64,000 bases of DNA from Aldrovandia affinis (taxonomy: Eukaryota; Chordata; Actinopteri; Notacanthiformes; Halosauridae): contig JAINUG010000014.1 of assembly GCA_029706075.1 (NCBI GenBank), positions 3,108,501-3,172,500 of the forward strand, read 5' to 3'. The position numbers and the translations under genes were made by a program. Shown one piece after another: positions 1 through 29,358 of the stretch (position 1 is the stretch's first letter; the number at the start of each line of letters is the position of its first letter). The notes under the pieces are model-generated. The model was given only the letters and a program-made list of their open reading frames with translations, was not told the origin of the DNA and made no database searches.

Positions 1-1678
1 AGAGAACAATGCTGTTGTAAAGGGCATAACCCGGTCCAGCAAACAAGCTGAACAAATAACACACACACTCACTCACACACACACACACACACACACCACA
101 CACACGCCATGGTGAGGGTCCTTTTTAGAATAACATTATGAATGGGAACAAGAAAAGAATAAAAAATACACATATCTTCCTGTCCAAACATTGTGGTTTT
201 GTGATTGTGATGCAGTCTCCTGGTTCCTCTTCAATCTCCCTGCTGGTGATACTAATGTTATCAGACATGTTATCAACAGAAAACGCACGATTCACCGTCC
301 ACAGTTCTCGGACTGAAAAGGCAGTCTTCATCGTGTTTCATGTTGTGTCAATGGCTTCTAAGGCGACCATGCATACACGTGTATCACTGGTTTAGCGGTA
401 ATGGCATACTATTTTTCACTGCATTGTATGTTGCTGGTCTTGTATTTATTGTAAGGTTAAGTGACTCCAGTTAAGTCCACAATAACACACCGGTCTTGGG
501 CAGATGCGGCTACAAGGAGACGACTGTAACTCAACACCGTTAACGGTTGTCACATGAACACTAAAAACCAAACAAAGTCTTCCTTCTCCTGTAGACCATT
601 GTTTCACAGTTTCATCCAAATCCATCCCATAACATTTTGAAGTGTCCTGTTCAGAGACAGGCATAGACGGTGACAGCACATAACTTACTCTCCCCCAAGC
701 TGATGGCAAAGGTAAATATGCTCCTGGTGTATTTGTCCCCCTTCTTCCCTCGTTCCTGCCATAGAGCGATGCTGTAATTTTTCTGAAGTGTTCACAATGC
801 AGAGTGGCCTCCTGTCAAGTCAACAGCTGTTCCGTAATTCACAGGGAGCAGAAAAGCTGGAACTGCAAGATGTAGAACAGGATCACTAAAATGCTGATGA
901 CTGGTGACAGTGCTGGTTGATGGATCCGTTAAGTTGGAGGGAAATGAAACATGGAAACACAGACCACTTTTGGTAGTTCCCTACCCTGGTTTAGTTCTAG
1001 GATAGATTATCATTTTTGAGTTTGATTATGGTCTTTGTCATGGAGACACAGCTCTCAGAACTCCACTACTAAACAACTCTGACATGTTGCCCACACCCCA
1101 TCATCACCAAACCAACAAAATCACACCAATTGTACCATTACCACAGAGAGACCTGTAAGTATGTCATAAGAAGCAACTAGCATTCACCAAACAAGGACAT
1201 TCAGTATATGAGGTTTGTATTATTGACACAGTGATATCTCCAAAGCTTAGGAATTAAGCAACATTGCTTTGATTACCTGACCCCCCCCAAAAAAACAAAA
1301 AAACATAACAATGATACAACTTTTAAGTAATAATATTAAAAAGACAAAACAAAATGGACCAGTAGAACTATATAACACAATTCAAGTGATGCAGAATTGG
1401 GCCCGTGCCTTTCCCCACCCCCCATACAGACTAGTAGAGTTGCCTTTGTATTTAAAAGTTAAAAAACAAGAAAAAAATTCCTTGGATATTGTGCATAGTA
1501 CATGCGTGGTTCCATGTTTAATGCATTGTTCCTGCTGTGGAGACGACTGGCCATTCACGAAAGGTCAATACCCCCCACGGTGTCTGTCTCACTGCAGTCT
1601 TCCTGCAGTTCGTTCAATGGCGTCCCCCACCCAATCACTCCCTCACTGCACGTGGAGCAGGCCTTGCGGGCTCCTGCG
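1..1678 (-). other. abl1 3' UTR and 3' flank
   Basis: No coding exon is visible here. Just after the stop the minus strand should carry the abl1 3' UTR, which is long in vertebrates. Candidate polyadenylation hexamers on the minus strand are ATTAAA at 1516-1521 and AATAAA at 445-450. I cannot tell which is used, or whether the UTR runs past the window edge. Open frames on either strand here resemble no protein family I know. Confidence 0.5.
59..105. repeat. (CA)n microsatellite
   Basis: Short, slightly interrupted CA dinucleotide run. Confidence 0.9.
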
Positions 1679-18355
<16,677 letters not shown>

Positions 18356-18960
18356 TTTCATTTGCTTTTTTCCCCCACCCACTCCCACTCTTGAATCCAG
18401 TCTCACCCCCCCAGCCCTTTCTTTTTCTTCCTTCTTTTGTTTCTCCTCTTACTCTCCCTCCAGGGAAGTTATCGACGCATTCAGTCCACTAAAGTTTAAA
18501 AGTATCAAATGTAAGACAAAAACAGAAACCCAAGAGGGGCTGTTTTTTGGCCCCCTCCTCCCCTACGCGCCCACCACCTCCCCCCAACTAGAAAAAGTTT
18601 GCGATGCACCCTTTCCACCCCCCTCCCCAAAACCCCTCGCTCCCCACCCCCCCTTCTCGTTTGCCAAGACAAAAAAACACTGTTTACAGCCGAGACAACT
18701 AAAAACGCTTTAATCCACAGGGCTCCATTTTAGTTCGTTTTTTTTTGTCCTTTCCCGTTTTCCCCAACAAAAAAACTTTGCCTGGCCTTGGCGGAAAGGT
18801 GGACGCGTGGATCTGTGGGTTCCGTGGCCTGGAGGGGCTATCCTGAGCTTGCTGTTCCCCTCTCCCCCATCCCGTCTGCGTTCCGTTAGCCGGAGAAGCA
18901 CAGGAACTCGCTCCTGCTGCACCCTGCCAACAATGGGCCCCTTTCAAAGCGCTGGCTTTT
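18356..18960 (-). promoter_or_regulatory. abl1: Likely 5' UTR and promoter region of abl1 exon 1a
   Basis: This lies directly upstream of the exon 1a ATG on the minus strand. The plus strand here is extremely C- and T-rich (so purine-rich in the transcript), with a few CpGs around 18540-18620 and 18780-18900. I see no convincing TATA box, and the start site cannot be set from sequence alone. The assignment rests on position. Confidence 0.35.
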
Positions 18961-18979
18961 TGACTCAATGACATCAGCT

Positions 18980-19052
18980 GTTTGGATCCTCCCACACACA
19001 CACGCACACACACGCACACACGCACACACGCACACGCGCAGGCACACAGACA
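18980..19052. repeat. (CACACG)-type CA microsatellite
   Basis: CA run with regular CG interruptions, upstream of abl1 exon 1a. Confidence 0.85.
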
Positions 19053-19854
19053 CACAGAGCATTACCAAAATTCCACATTTTCAAAACTCCCAACTAATCT
19101 CCATCTCTCCCTGCTAAAAGAATCAAAGGCCATTTTCTTTTTTGAAAAGTCCTTTCCCTTGTTTTCTTTTGTTAACCCCCCCTCCTCCCTCTTTATCTCC
19201 TCCTCCCTCCCTCCCTCCCTCCCTCAGATCTGAAGTGTTTACAGGTTAAAAGGTCAGAGGTTAAAAGAGTAATTACTTCCCCCATCCCACATATTTTATT
19301 TCAGTCTTAGCTAAACACTGTTGGCATTCAAGAGGGCTTGTTCTAAGTGGACCGTCTTTGTGAGAACATACAAAATACTGTATTATTTCCAGATCTTTAA
19401 TTTTAACTTCATTTTCGAGATGCAGGATGCAGACAGTAAAGATTTTTAAATTTCTATTCTTAGCTGTTTTGCAAAACTGTGCTGTCCTCTTCCCGCAATA
19501 ATAATAATAATAATAATGATGTCGTAAACATCAGGTGTAATAATGCTTAATCATTTAAATGGAAAAAGGAGCCCCATTAATAAATGAATTAGACCCCCGC
19601 TACCCCCACCTCCATGTGGTTTATCAACAATTTGTTTGCATAGAACTTCTCATTGCAGTAGCACATTTATTTTCAAGTGATGTGTTTGTGCTCCTACTTT
19701 TGTTTTCTTTCACGTGTCTTTCTGATATTTATTTGAGTAAAAAGTAAAGAAAGAGGAGCCATCTTGCTGGCCTTTTAATCAGCTTTTTCAGTTGAGGGGT
19801 TTAATGAAAGCAGTGGGGTTGAGGAAGAAAAGAGGCCCCACTAACATCATGATT
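19053..19854. other. Non-coding, no gene seen
   Basis: Contains a pyrimidine-rich stretch to 19226 and a short (TAA)n run at about 19497-19517. Nothing else is recognised. Confidence 0.6.
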
Positions 19855-20075
19855 TTTCTGCTAAAGCAGACGCTCCTATCCCAGGCAAATAATATCCCTT
19901 ACCTTTCTTCTTTTGACATATCCATTATACAGCTGGTCATTTACTGAAGCAGTCCAAGTTTTGAGTACCTTTGCTCAAGAGTAATGCAACTACAGCACTG
20001 CTCCACCAGGGGACTGGAACTTGCAACCTTCTGGCTATGATCGCTCCCCAACCACTAGACCACAATGCCTACACT
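19855..20075 (-). repeat. SINE, family B, diverged
   Basis: Same layout as the 6853 and 54846 copies: tail CTAAAGCAGACGCTCCTATC at the low-coordinate end, TTTACTGAAGCAGTCCAAG, then a tRNA-like head with TTGCAACCTTCTGGC. More diverged than the others. Confidence 0.65.
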
Positions 20076-22130
20076 GTCTGGGATTTATCAATAATTCTGG
20101 TTAAAAAGTTTAATTCAGGATTCAAGTGACACAAATCAGCCTGTTAGAAGGCACGTGGCCAGGTGACTTGTTTATATGTTTTCAATTCAGAAAGGTGCCT
20201 GTATTTTTGTTATTAATCATGCCTCTGATATGCTGCTATTGATTTGATATTTAGAGTGAACGCTTGAATGTGGATTATTTCATGTGTTTCAGTCATGCGT
20301 TGTCCTGTTTTTTTTGTCCTCTGAGCGAGGCACATTTCCACCAGAGAGGGTAATAAAGTCTAATCTAATCAAATGTGTTTATTGCGTTGTCATCTAAACA
20401 GACCGTGGCTTAGTGACATGGATCCAGAATACACTGGGGCAGAATGCTAGGAGTCACTGATCTCAGGACAGTGGAATTCAGCTGGTTACTCCAGACTGGC
20501 TGGAAATGCTGATCCTAGAACATCACGCTTCACCTGGCGACTCCAGACTTGCTGGGCCCCTTGCCCAATATTGTCCTTGTTCATGTGAAATATATATTTT
20601 AATGCATCATGCTATTTTGGCTCTGGATAAGAGCAAATATATTAATACAAATAAAAAAACTGTTGGGGTGACAATGGCTTCTGTCTCCACGCTCACCCTC
20701 TCTAAGAATATAATTTTTAGTATATATAATAAATATGACATTTGGTCTGAGATTACACAGATAAGGTTTGTGTTTGTGTATTAGAGACTGCATGGACAAC
20801 GGCGCAACATCTGGCTGAGATAAGAGATTTCTTGTAACAGTAACAGTGTCTATGGCCCAATCAGGCAGGGCCCTGCATCTCGTCCGCCAGTGTGGATGAA
20901 TGCAAATGTACCTGTTCAACTGTATAGAACCACAGTACGAACTAGTGCTTGTTGAACGTTTTGTAACATGCCTGTGTTCCCGTGGACTTTCCTGTCTTCC
21001 GTTACCAACGTCGGGTCCGTCCGCTTACCAACACCTCCATGCCGAAGAGCACAGTGAGCCAAAAATGTGCAGCTCGTGTCCCACTGCAGTCGCCAGTCAA
21101 AGACGATTTAAACCATTCCCTCTAAACTCCTGGAATCCTGGCCACGGCACAAAATAAAAAAGGGGGGAGGGGGAGGCGGAGGAAGAGACGGATTTGGGAG
21201 GGAAAAACGCAACGCTCATAACTCAGCGATGAGCTCATTGGAGAGTCGCTGTGCCGTGATTTATATGATCCCACCTCTGGTATGTTTACAGTTAGCTGAC
21301 GTAAACAGGAGGGTTTTCAACTAACCCCCCCAACCCCCGCTTTCCCCGCCTTCATTTTTTCCAAACCACTGAGTTCAAAAGAAAGGAGAGCTAACTGAAA
21401 ATGTGCCTGCAATTAAATATAAAAAGAGTTCCTGCAGCTTCTCTTGTTGTTATTTGTACATGAGCCCCCTCCCCACCACCATTACTGTAGACTCCTGTGG
21501 TTTAACTGTTGTGACTGGATTTTACAGAACAATTTAGAAATGCAGGGCATTTTTTGTCCTTCAATTACAAGTAAAATATTATGCAACGGAATCACAGAAT
21601 TCAGCTAATAAAAACCCTCTTGTCTGTTGTCTGAATTCCATGGCGAGTAGACCTCTCTTAGAGGTGGTTCCACATTATTGTCTATTGTAACCAGATGGTC
21701 AGCTTCTGTCTTCCTTCCATCCCCACTACTTCCTTACTATAGGAAGTCCAGGCTGGTAGAAAAAAAAACCATCCAATGCCACAGTATTGTCCTTGGTTCA
21801 CCCCCTTCATGAATATTTACAAAATGCATCAAATTGGAACGTTTCAGCTTCAACGGTATGGACAGAACTCTCAATGTCATGAGTACGAGCTGACCATCTG
21901 GTTAGTCAGTGGAATCCGCGGTCAGTCCACACACAATGGGCCCTCACTGGCACAGATCACATGACAGACAGTGATGTCACTATGCCCACTCACTGACAGC
22001 TGAATGAATAATACCAGTGTCTCATACTGATGAGGTCATCGGGGACAGCGGTGACAGTCCAGGGATCAGGCGTTCTTTCACTTACAGGGTGTATCGCATA
22101 ACCCTAGGGTGCAGTTCCAGCATGGCGCAA
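20076..22130. other. Non-coding, no gene seen
   Basis: A stretch near 20336-20372 (AATAAAGTCTAATCTAATC) looks like a LINE 3' end. 21784-21870 is a diverged copy of 3495-3570. No exon is supported. Confidence 0.55.
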
Positions 22131-22154
22131 ACTGAACGTGCCCAGAAACATCTC

Positions 22155-22376
22155 ATGCATACACACACACTTACATGCCCAAATGCGCACGGGCTCACAA
22201 ACACACAAACTCACGTGCACACAAAGCATCTCATCGACAGACAGACATGCTCAGATACTCCCCCACCCTCAGACACAGAGAGGCCCACACAATCCATCTC
22301 TTTCACTCTCAAACAGACACACACACACACAAACATGCACTCACCTTCACTCTCTCTCACACACACACACACTCGT
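22155..22376. repeat. CA-rich degenerate repeat
   Basis: Loose ACACAC and CTCAC repeats; open frames across it are low-complexity artefacts. Confidence 0.8.
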
Positions 22377-22917
22377 GTGCAAACCTCCAGAGATTACACA
22401 TTTTGATATTACACAATTTGATATAACAAATTTGCAAGATCATATTTGTACAGAGTAAACGCTGTACTCAGGCATCTCTGCTGCAAGAAGCTGCTGGATT
22501 TTCATGGGTTACTTAAGTAAACAAGGAAAAGGCATACAAACGCCACAGATTGAGTTTCAGGACTGAATGTACAAACACTCTTTCAGCAAAACCATCCACT
22601 GGACTGCACAGAATCCCACTCACAGCTTAAAATATACTGTACATGTTCTGCTGCTGGTCTTATTGTATCAAATCAAACTGACTTTGGCATGACTCTCCCA
22701 AAATGTCCTGAATGCTGCCGAATGTATTGGTCCATGGAGGCTACTGCTAATTCTCATGTGATGTCGGTCACGGCGTATGGTGGAAACTTTGAGGAGTGAA
22801 CAGCAGTTCTGGAGTGAAAGGTGGTGCACATGGTTGAAGAAGAGGGAGGAGGGGTGGATGGAAGGAGGAGGGGAGGGGAGGGAGGAGTGCAGTGGAGGGT
22901 TAAGAATGCAAGCGGAC
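22377..22917. other. Non-coding, no gene seen
   Basis: No recognisable element apart from a GGA-rich patch at 22840-22895. Confidence 0.6.
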
Positions 22918-23078
22918 CCTATGGTCCTGTGTGGCTCAGTAGGTAGAGCATGGAGTTGGCAATGCTTAGGTTGTTGGTTCAATTCCCACTGGGACCACAT
23001 ATACTGAAAAATGTATGCATTCACTACTGTAAATCGCTTTGGATAAAAGTGTCTGCTAAATGTCATATATTACATTAT
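22918..23078 (+). repeat. SINE, family A, full copy
   Basis: tRNA-like head with TGTGGCTCAGTAGGTAGAGC and GGTTCAATTCCCACTGGGAC, the linker CACATATACTGAAAAATG, then the tail AAATCGCTTTGGATAAAAGT, GTCTGCTAAATG and a TATA-rich end. About 160 bp. Confidence 0.82.
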
Positions 23079-23139
23079 ATATAAAAAGCTCTTGTGCTCA
23101 CGTCAGACATATTTTTCATAATTCTGTTCTCAGTTTTTA

Positions 23140-23454
23140 TAGTCCTCCAGCGGGACAATGGGCTTCGCTGCTTCTCTGTGTGAGTTACCTATTGCAGTCT
23201 TGGTTCGAAACCCGACAGCGTCAGTCAGACTCTGGCTGGGAGCCCCAATCGGGGGTGACATTTGTCTGTCCCCCTAGGGGGTTGGGGGAGGGAAAGTTGG
23301 CACAAGCTCGCCGAGGAGCAGTAGGGCGTTCCTAAAGAGCAGGTGGGCGAAGTTCCGTCTTGGAAGAGGCGGATCATTGCCGGCCTCAGGGATAATAGCT
23401 CAAACTGGAGGACGGGTGGTGGGCTCGTGAGGGGAGGGCGAATCTACAGTGCAT
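23140..23454 (+). repeat. SINE, family C, 3' end lost
   Basis: Has the B-box-like TTGGTTCGAAACCC, CTCTGGCTGGGAGCCCCAAT, the GC-rich body and AGTTCCGTCTTGGAAGAGG. The ATTGGCC tail is missing: a Tc1 remnant starts at 23456 where it should be. Confidence 0.72.
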
Positions 23455-23455
23455 T

Positions 23456-23790
23456 CACTTTTTCCAGATTTTGTTATGTTACAGCCTTATTCTAAAATTG
23501 ATTAAATTCTTTTTTTCCTCATCAATCTACACACAATACCCCATAATGACACAGCAAAAACAGGTTTTTAGAAACCTGGCTACAATCAGGCCTTTATGGT
23601 AGCCCTTGGCATTCAGGCCAAAAAGTTAATTTTGTCTCATCAGACCAGATAATCTTTTTCCTGATGCTCTTAGAGTCCTTTAAGTGCCATTTGGCAAACT
23701 CCAGGTTGGCTGTCATATGCCTTTTACTCAGGAGTGGCTTCCTTTTAGCCACTACTATAAAGGCCTGATTGATGGAGTCCGCTGACCTCC
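23456..23790 (-). pseudogene. Tc1/mariner remnant
   Basis: Starts CAGTGCATTCAC after TA, followed by TTTTCCAGATTTTGTTATG and TTACAGCCTTATTCTAAAAT, a well-known fish Tc1 terminal sequence. It then jumps to reverse-strand transposase sequence (TTTTGTCTCATCAGACCAGA encodes the WSDET region on the minus strand). Internally deleted and without a matching right end. Confidence 0.75.
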
Positions 23791-25190
23791 GCTTTCTTTT
23801 CCCCCCATGATTTACAAAACACTCTTAAGGGTGAGCGAGACAGTGCCCTCCAATTTTTCCAAACCAAAGTCAACCCCCCACCACCATTACCACCACCACC
23901 TGTGGGCACCCCAAATGTGCAGCTTTAATTGCACCTCTAAGACATTAAGTTTATACGCCCCTGCCACATCACCCCATTGTCCCCATAGGCAGAGGCAAGG
24001 TCGTAGTCACATAATCTGATCTCTCGCCATAAGGTTGCAGGTTCGAATCCCAAGAGAAATGGATCAGACGAGTAAGGTGCCTGACCCTAGTCGCCTTAGG
24101 GAATACCCAGGCGCACATTGATGATGTTAAATTTCAGCACCTGGAACATCTGCTTTGCAAATAGGACATGTGATGGAACCTCTTGGCCAAGCTGGGGACT
24201 GCTGGTTACCGGCGTAAAAAAATGTGGGGTCTAGCCCCTGGCCGTTCCATCCTGCCGTTCAAATGGTGAGCCTGTATGAAAAAAGAAACACTCACCGCTG
24301 TAAACCTCGAGGGTGGTTAATACAGGCAGCACATCACAAGGCAAGGTCAATGAGCTGTCAGGCCATTGAAAGTGAAAGAATGCCTATAAGCGCAGAGCAA
24401 GCAATCAAACTCAGTGGCGTCTGACCGGCACCTCAAAGGCATATGAGGCAAAATGAGGGCACAGGAATAAATGCCCCCCTCCAAAAAAGGGGGAACTTAC
24501 TAAAAAGTAGAAAAAAGAAGAAACCCTCCACATATTAAGTCACTCGTCTTTCTCTATACTGTCTCAGTCTTAAGGATAGTCATTTAAAAAGGGGCTGAAG
24601 ACAGTCAGGTGGCAAACGCAGTTATTTTCCAGCTCTCACACAAGCCAGGTGACCAAGGAACTAAAAAGACTGACTTGCTGCTGCACTTCCAAATACGGAG
24701 AGGAGAGAGAGAAATCAAAAAGGTTGAAGTTGTAAACAACCCTTTCAGGAACCCTGAAAGCTGATCTGCCTAACTCTGAGCCAGGCAAGTTGTGTACTGC
24801 TGTTGCCATGCCTACAATACATCATAAATCATTCCAATGAATTAGACACACATGTTCCTTGAAGGGGGGTGGGGGGGGGGGATATATTCTGTGAACAAAA
24901 GAAAGGAATCTTACTGTAGTTCTTGTACAGGCAAACTGAGGTCGACTTCCATAGTCCTGGCAACAGCTGATGCCAAAGACATCACTCAGATGTTGACACT
25001 GATTATTATTATGATATTTTTAACACGCACAAGGACCACAAATAACGATTACCTCAGGCAAACGAGCTAGTAATAATCACATGGGTAATTATGAACGCAA
25101 CAATGATATACCACTGGGTCTTAGGGTCCAAAGTGGGAGCAGAATGTTTTAGTGAGATGAGATGAGAATTAGGAGGCCTCATCCATGACA
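23791..25190. other. Non-coding, one tRNA-like fragment
   Basis: 24030-24055 has a perfect B-box-like GGTTGCAGGTTCGAATCCC, probably the head of another, unassigned SINE extending to about 24180. The remainder shows nothing recognised. Confidence 0.5.
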
Positions 25191-25194
25191 GCAA

Positions 25195-25545
25195 CTTTAC
25201 TTTGTTTTTTATTTCAGATTTTTCCCATTTTTCTCCCAATTCGGTGGCCAATTGTACCCTCTTCTAATTCAACTATCCCTTCCTTCGTACTACAAGCTCA
25301 CCACTTTCCTCTGAGACGGAACTCACCAATCTGTCGACTGTAACTCCGGCACACACAGAGCCACTTTTTCCTGCGGTGAGCTCATGCCGGTTTCCCTCCC
25401 CCCTCCTCCTGGGGGCAGACAGCCAATCCCCACCCTTGAACGGGATTCCCAGCCAGAGCTGGGCTGGCACAGTAGGCAACTTGCACTTGTACTTTTGCAA
25501 CAAGTGCTTTTACCGGTTGCACCATCCGGGGGCCCAGCAACTTTA
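25195..25545 (-). repeat. SINE, family C, subfamily with CCAACCGG-type head
   Basis: Minus strand: the head is GGATGGTGCAACCGGTAAAA, then CAGCTCTGGCTGGGAATCCC, the GC-rich body, GAGTTCCGTCTCAGAGG, and the tail GTACAATTGGCCACCGAATT. It shares its head with the 39131 copy but not with the copies at 27950 and 28990. Confidence 0.78.
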
Positions 25546-27945
25546 CTTTGTGACCAGATCTGAGTGCTGTCCAAATGAGCAGCAGGCAGGTCTCTACAGG
25601 TGATCCCCTGTTTATCTTATAGCCTTATCTGGCCCAGAACAGGCAAAATGTCCCTGGACAGGAACAACGCAAGTTGCCACCAACCAAAGTTATTCAGATT
25701 GATAATGGCTAATTACGCAATCGTATTGCATTGTCTTCTCCCCTCCCCTCCCCCCATTCTCACCCATTAGACTAATGGTTCTGTGTTACAGAACACAACA
25801 CGTGGGACACGTGAGTTTTAATGTTCCATTATCATGTGTTTGTGGGGGAGAGAGTGTCCCATTTGCGTTAGAGAGTAGCATTGAATTACAACAGTCGTTC
25901 CTTTTGTTATATTTCAATTCAAACAACAAGTGTGTTGAAAAAAAACATATTTAGGAAAAGTCAGGGACTGGGGATGATGTGACTTTCCAAACAGCAGTTA
26001 TTTTTATCTTTAAATCCCCATATGCCTAAAAACCTTGTGGCATTCCTAGTGTTAAGAGACTGGCTGGCTTAGATTTACACTGGAGTTATAAGTGAGTTTT
26101 CCTCATTAGTTCATACCTCCATATGAAAAAACAAAAAACTTTCCACAATCATGAACTATTGAATTCCACAGAATACCACTGAACTGTATAGCCCTCTGGA
26201 TTCAGGAGAGCTTGAGGTTCATATGCAGTATTTTCTTCTTAACATTAACAAATAACTCCTTAACAAATGCCCCCCAAAAAGTGGGCAAGTACATGTGTGA
26301 CAAGGACTATTCGCCAATCTGTGGGACTTTCGGTGAAAGCCTTCTGGATACGAAGCTGTATTTGGGAACAACACACAGAAATGTTCTGCTCAACCTCATT
26401 AAGCTCTGTGCAATGTTTATTTGAGGGGGCTGATTATTTGAAGTTATACGGTAAGCCCCTGCTACTAGGGAATTCTCCTGATATTGAGCTGCAGACCTGA
26501 AGGCCAAAATATACCACCCCTTATCTGATACAAGTGACCACGTCATCAATACTTTTTTGAACAAATAGATATTGCTGCATATTCAATGTAAACCACTGGC
26601 CAACCAATATCTCAATATCCATTGAATATATGGGGCTACACCTTTACAGGCTTTAGTCAAAAATCGACTGGAAGTCTCAGGTAGTTTGCCTTGTACTACA
26701 AGGGGCAGGGTAGGCTTCAGCTGACCAGGGTCCCCCTTGGGTCACCACTGCATTTGTTTCCTGCCCACAGGTTACCAGTTGTCTTCAGTAACCCTCTCCT
26801 CGGATTGGCTCTAGCTCTCTCCTCTAGTAATGTATGCAAAATAATTATTGGGTGGCGGGAGGAGATTGGCCTTCTGCTGCAGTGCTCTCTGTGGTACAGG
26901 GGGTACAGTGGTAGCTCAAGAGGCACAACCTGTGCTTCCAAATTAGGGAAGAAAATCTAAGCATATAAATGCATGAATGTAAATCGAAAATAAATGTAAA
27001 GCAATTAAAAATAAGAAGTGTATGCATAAGTCAATATGAGTGTGGATACATGCAATACCAAGTTGGTACATGTAATTGAACATGTAAAAGCTTCTATTTA
27101 TAATGAAAAGTAAGCAAACGAGCAGCAAGCGCCGTGATATGACACCGATCAGCAAGAGAGCCAATTTTTGGGGGGAAACAAATGCTAATTTAAATACAAA
27201 TGTACAAAAAAAATCTATTCATCTGTAAAACAATCGTGCCAGCTGTGTTCAATTACAGAGCGATCCCTGACAGCTGCGGCAGCCTGTGCAGCAAGCTCCC
27301 AAACGAAAGTTGGCCAACAACGGTTCCTTCACGTTCACCGTTACTGTCGCACGGGGCATCTGAGCTGGAATCGTGTGGCTGGAGCTGCTAATCAACCAAA
27401 CCAGGACACACAGAGCGACAGCACGGAAGGCCGGAAAACAGCACTGACTATACCGGCATGCCGCTTTTGAAAAAAAGTCATAGTGAAGACAGCTCGGTGG
27501 AGTGGAAAGTGTGTTAGTCACAGGATCTCTCTGTTATCTGGCCGGGGACAGATGTTCCACACGGATGCTCCTTAGATCCAGAGGGTCAGGGACAGGGGCC
27601 GGGAAGAGAGGAGAGGGCTTTTCCTCCTGTTTTTACAAAAGAGGAACCAGAGGCGGGAGGGGGGGCATGTAAGGGAGACAGGGGTCAGGGAGACGCAGTG
27701 GGACGTCCCGAACGACAGCCGCCATGGCGGGAGACTTTACTTTACAAACACACAAAACACCCCCGGTCACGCATGCAATCCGGGCACCGAGTGATCAGCA
27801 ACCAGACAGGAAATGGCCTGAACCCTTTGACTGTGACTGTGTAATCCTCAGTGATTATTAATGCATTGGCTTTTCAATTGATGTTAGACGTGTCAATTGA
27901 TATGCACATCGCTAATTATCAAATAAAGAACAGCAACAAATAAAC
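25546..27945. other. Non-coding, no gene seen
   Basis: No exon or repeat family recognised. 27580-27745 is relatively GC-rich and contains the palindromic GCCGCCATGGCGG (YY1-like core) at about 27719-27731. Confidence 0.5.
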
Positions 27946-27949
27946 AAAA

Positions 27950-28325
27950 ACCAATAGTCTAACGCATTCACATTGACTGGTGCATTGCGAGTGTGAGCTG
28001 CCTATTGCGGTCACGGTTCAAAACCTGACTGCGCTAGACCAGCCCTGGCAGGAGCCCTGATCAGGGGCGGCATTTGGCTGTCCTCCCCATGGGGAGGGTG
28101 AGCCGGCACAAACTCGCTGAGAAGTGTGAAGGGTGTCTCCAGAGCTAGGTGGGTGAGTTCCGTCTCGGATTAATTGGATCATCGCTGGCCTCAGGGAATT
28201 GGCTTGACCCAGAAAATGGGCAGTGAGTTTGTGGAGGAGCGCGAATCGGAATAGATAGAGGGTATAATTGGCTAGTAAGTTGGGAGAAAAACAGGAAAAT
28301 ATCTGAAACAAAAAAGTTTATTTAA
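27950..28325 (+). repeat. SINE, family C, subfamily with GTCTAACGCA head
   Basis: Head AGTCTAACGCATTCACATTG and GGTTCAAAACCTG, body CAGGAGCCCTGATCAGGGGC, then GAGTTCCGTCTCGGATTAA, and the tail GGTATAATTGGCTAGTAAGT. Complete or nearly so. Confidence 0.78.
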
Positions 28326-28989
28326 AAAATTTAAAAAACAAGAGTGAACGGTAAAGCAATGGCTCATCCAGCCCACTTGTAGCTCCGCTCAGGACAGGCG
28401 GTCTCCAGAGAGGCCTTGGCTATCCAAAAAAAACAACTGAATCATTACACTTACATCCTTACAGCTGAGCAACAAAGAAATCATTCTGCGAGTTAATCAC
28501 ATTTGTACACAACATCAGTTAGGCCCTGTGGCTAACCACGCTGGCATGCAGGCGGAATATTGCAGGGTTTTGTTGTTTGTTTGTTTGCTGGTTTCCAGGT
28601 TTCTGGATTACACTCCAGAGTACGGAGCACTTTGTGTGTAGGTAAGAAGCTAACAGCATCTCCGCTGGATTGATATGTATCCCTCTGAGTCATCTTAAAC
28701 AGCTGGAACAAATGAGAAAGTAGCTGAAAAGACGCCCCCACAAACACTTCCTTTTGTTTGTGTCCAGCAGAAGCATTTTCCCCTCCACAAAAAACCCCCA
28801 AATGATCCCAGTATGGCGTGAGTGCCGTTTACACCTGGCCATCTGACACAAATGCAGTCTGCAACGTTCAGGGACTTTATTTGACTTTTTAGATGTTATT
28901 TGTGTCAGGTGGTCATTAAATGTACTTTTCTTTTCTTTTTTAAATCAAAAGCAATGGCAACAAACAAACAGAATCCCCATGCTGTAGGT
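28326..28989. other. Non-coding spacer between two inverted SINEs
   Basis: No gene or repeat recognised. Confidence 0.55.
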
Positions 28990-29358
28990 CAACAGGCAAA
29001 TCCCAATTTAGTGGCCAATTATACCCTCTATTTATTTTGAATTGCCGTCCCCCACGAACTCGTCGCCCATCTCTACGGGGCAAGCTAATTCCCCGAGGGC
29101 AGCGAACTCTGCTTCCTTTGAGATGGGATTCACCCACCTTCTGGAGACACCCTTACACGCTTCTCAGCTAGTTTGTGTTGGCTCACCCTCCCCCCTTCCC
29201 CTGGGACGAACAGCCAAACACTGCCCCCGATCGGGACTCTTGGCCAGGGCCAGTATTTCACAGTTGGGTTTCAAACCGCGGCTGTAATAGGCAGCTCACA
29301 CTCACAAAGCACCAGTCAATGCGAGTGCGTTAGACCACTACGCTATCCGAGGCCCCCA
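28990..29358 (-). repeat. SINE, family C, subfamily with GTCTAACGCA head
   Basis: Minus strand head GGATAGCGTAGTGGTCTAAC and CACTCGCATTGACTGGTGC match the 27950 copy, followed by the shared body and a tail with GTATAATTGGCCACTAAATT. Confidence 0.8.
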
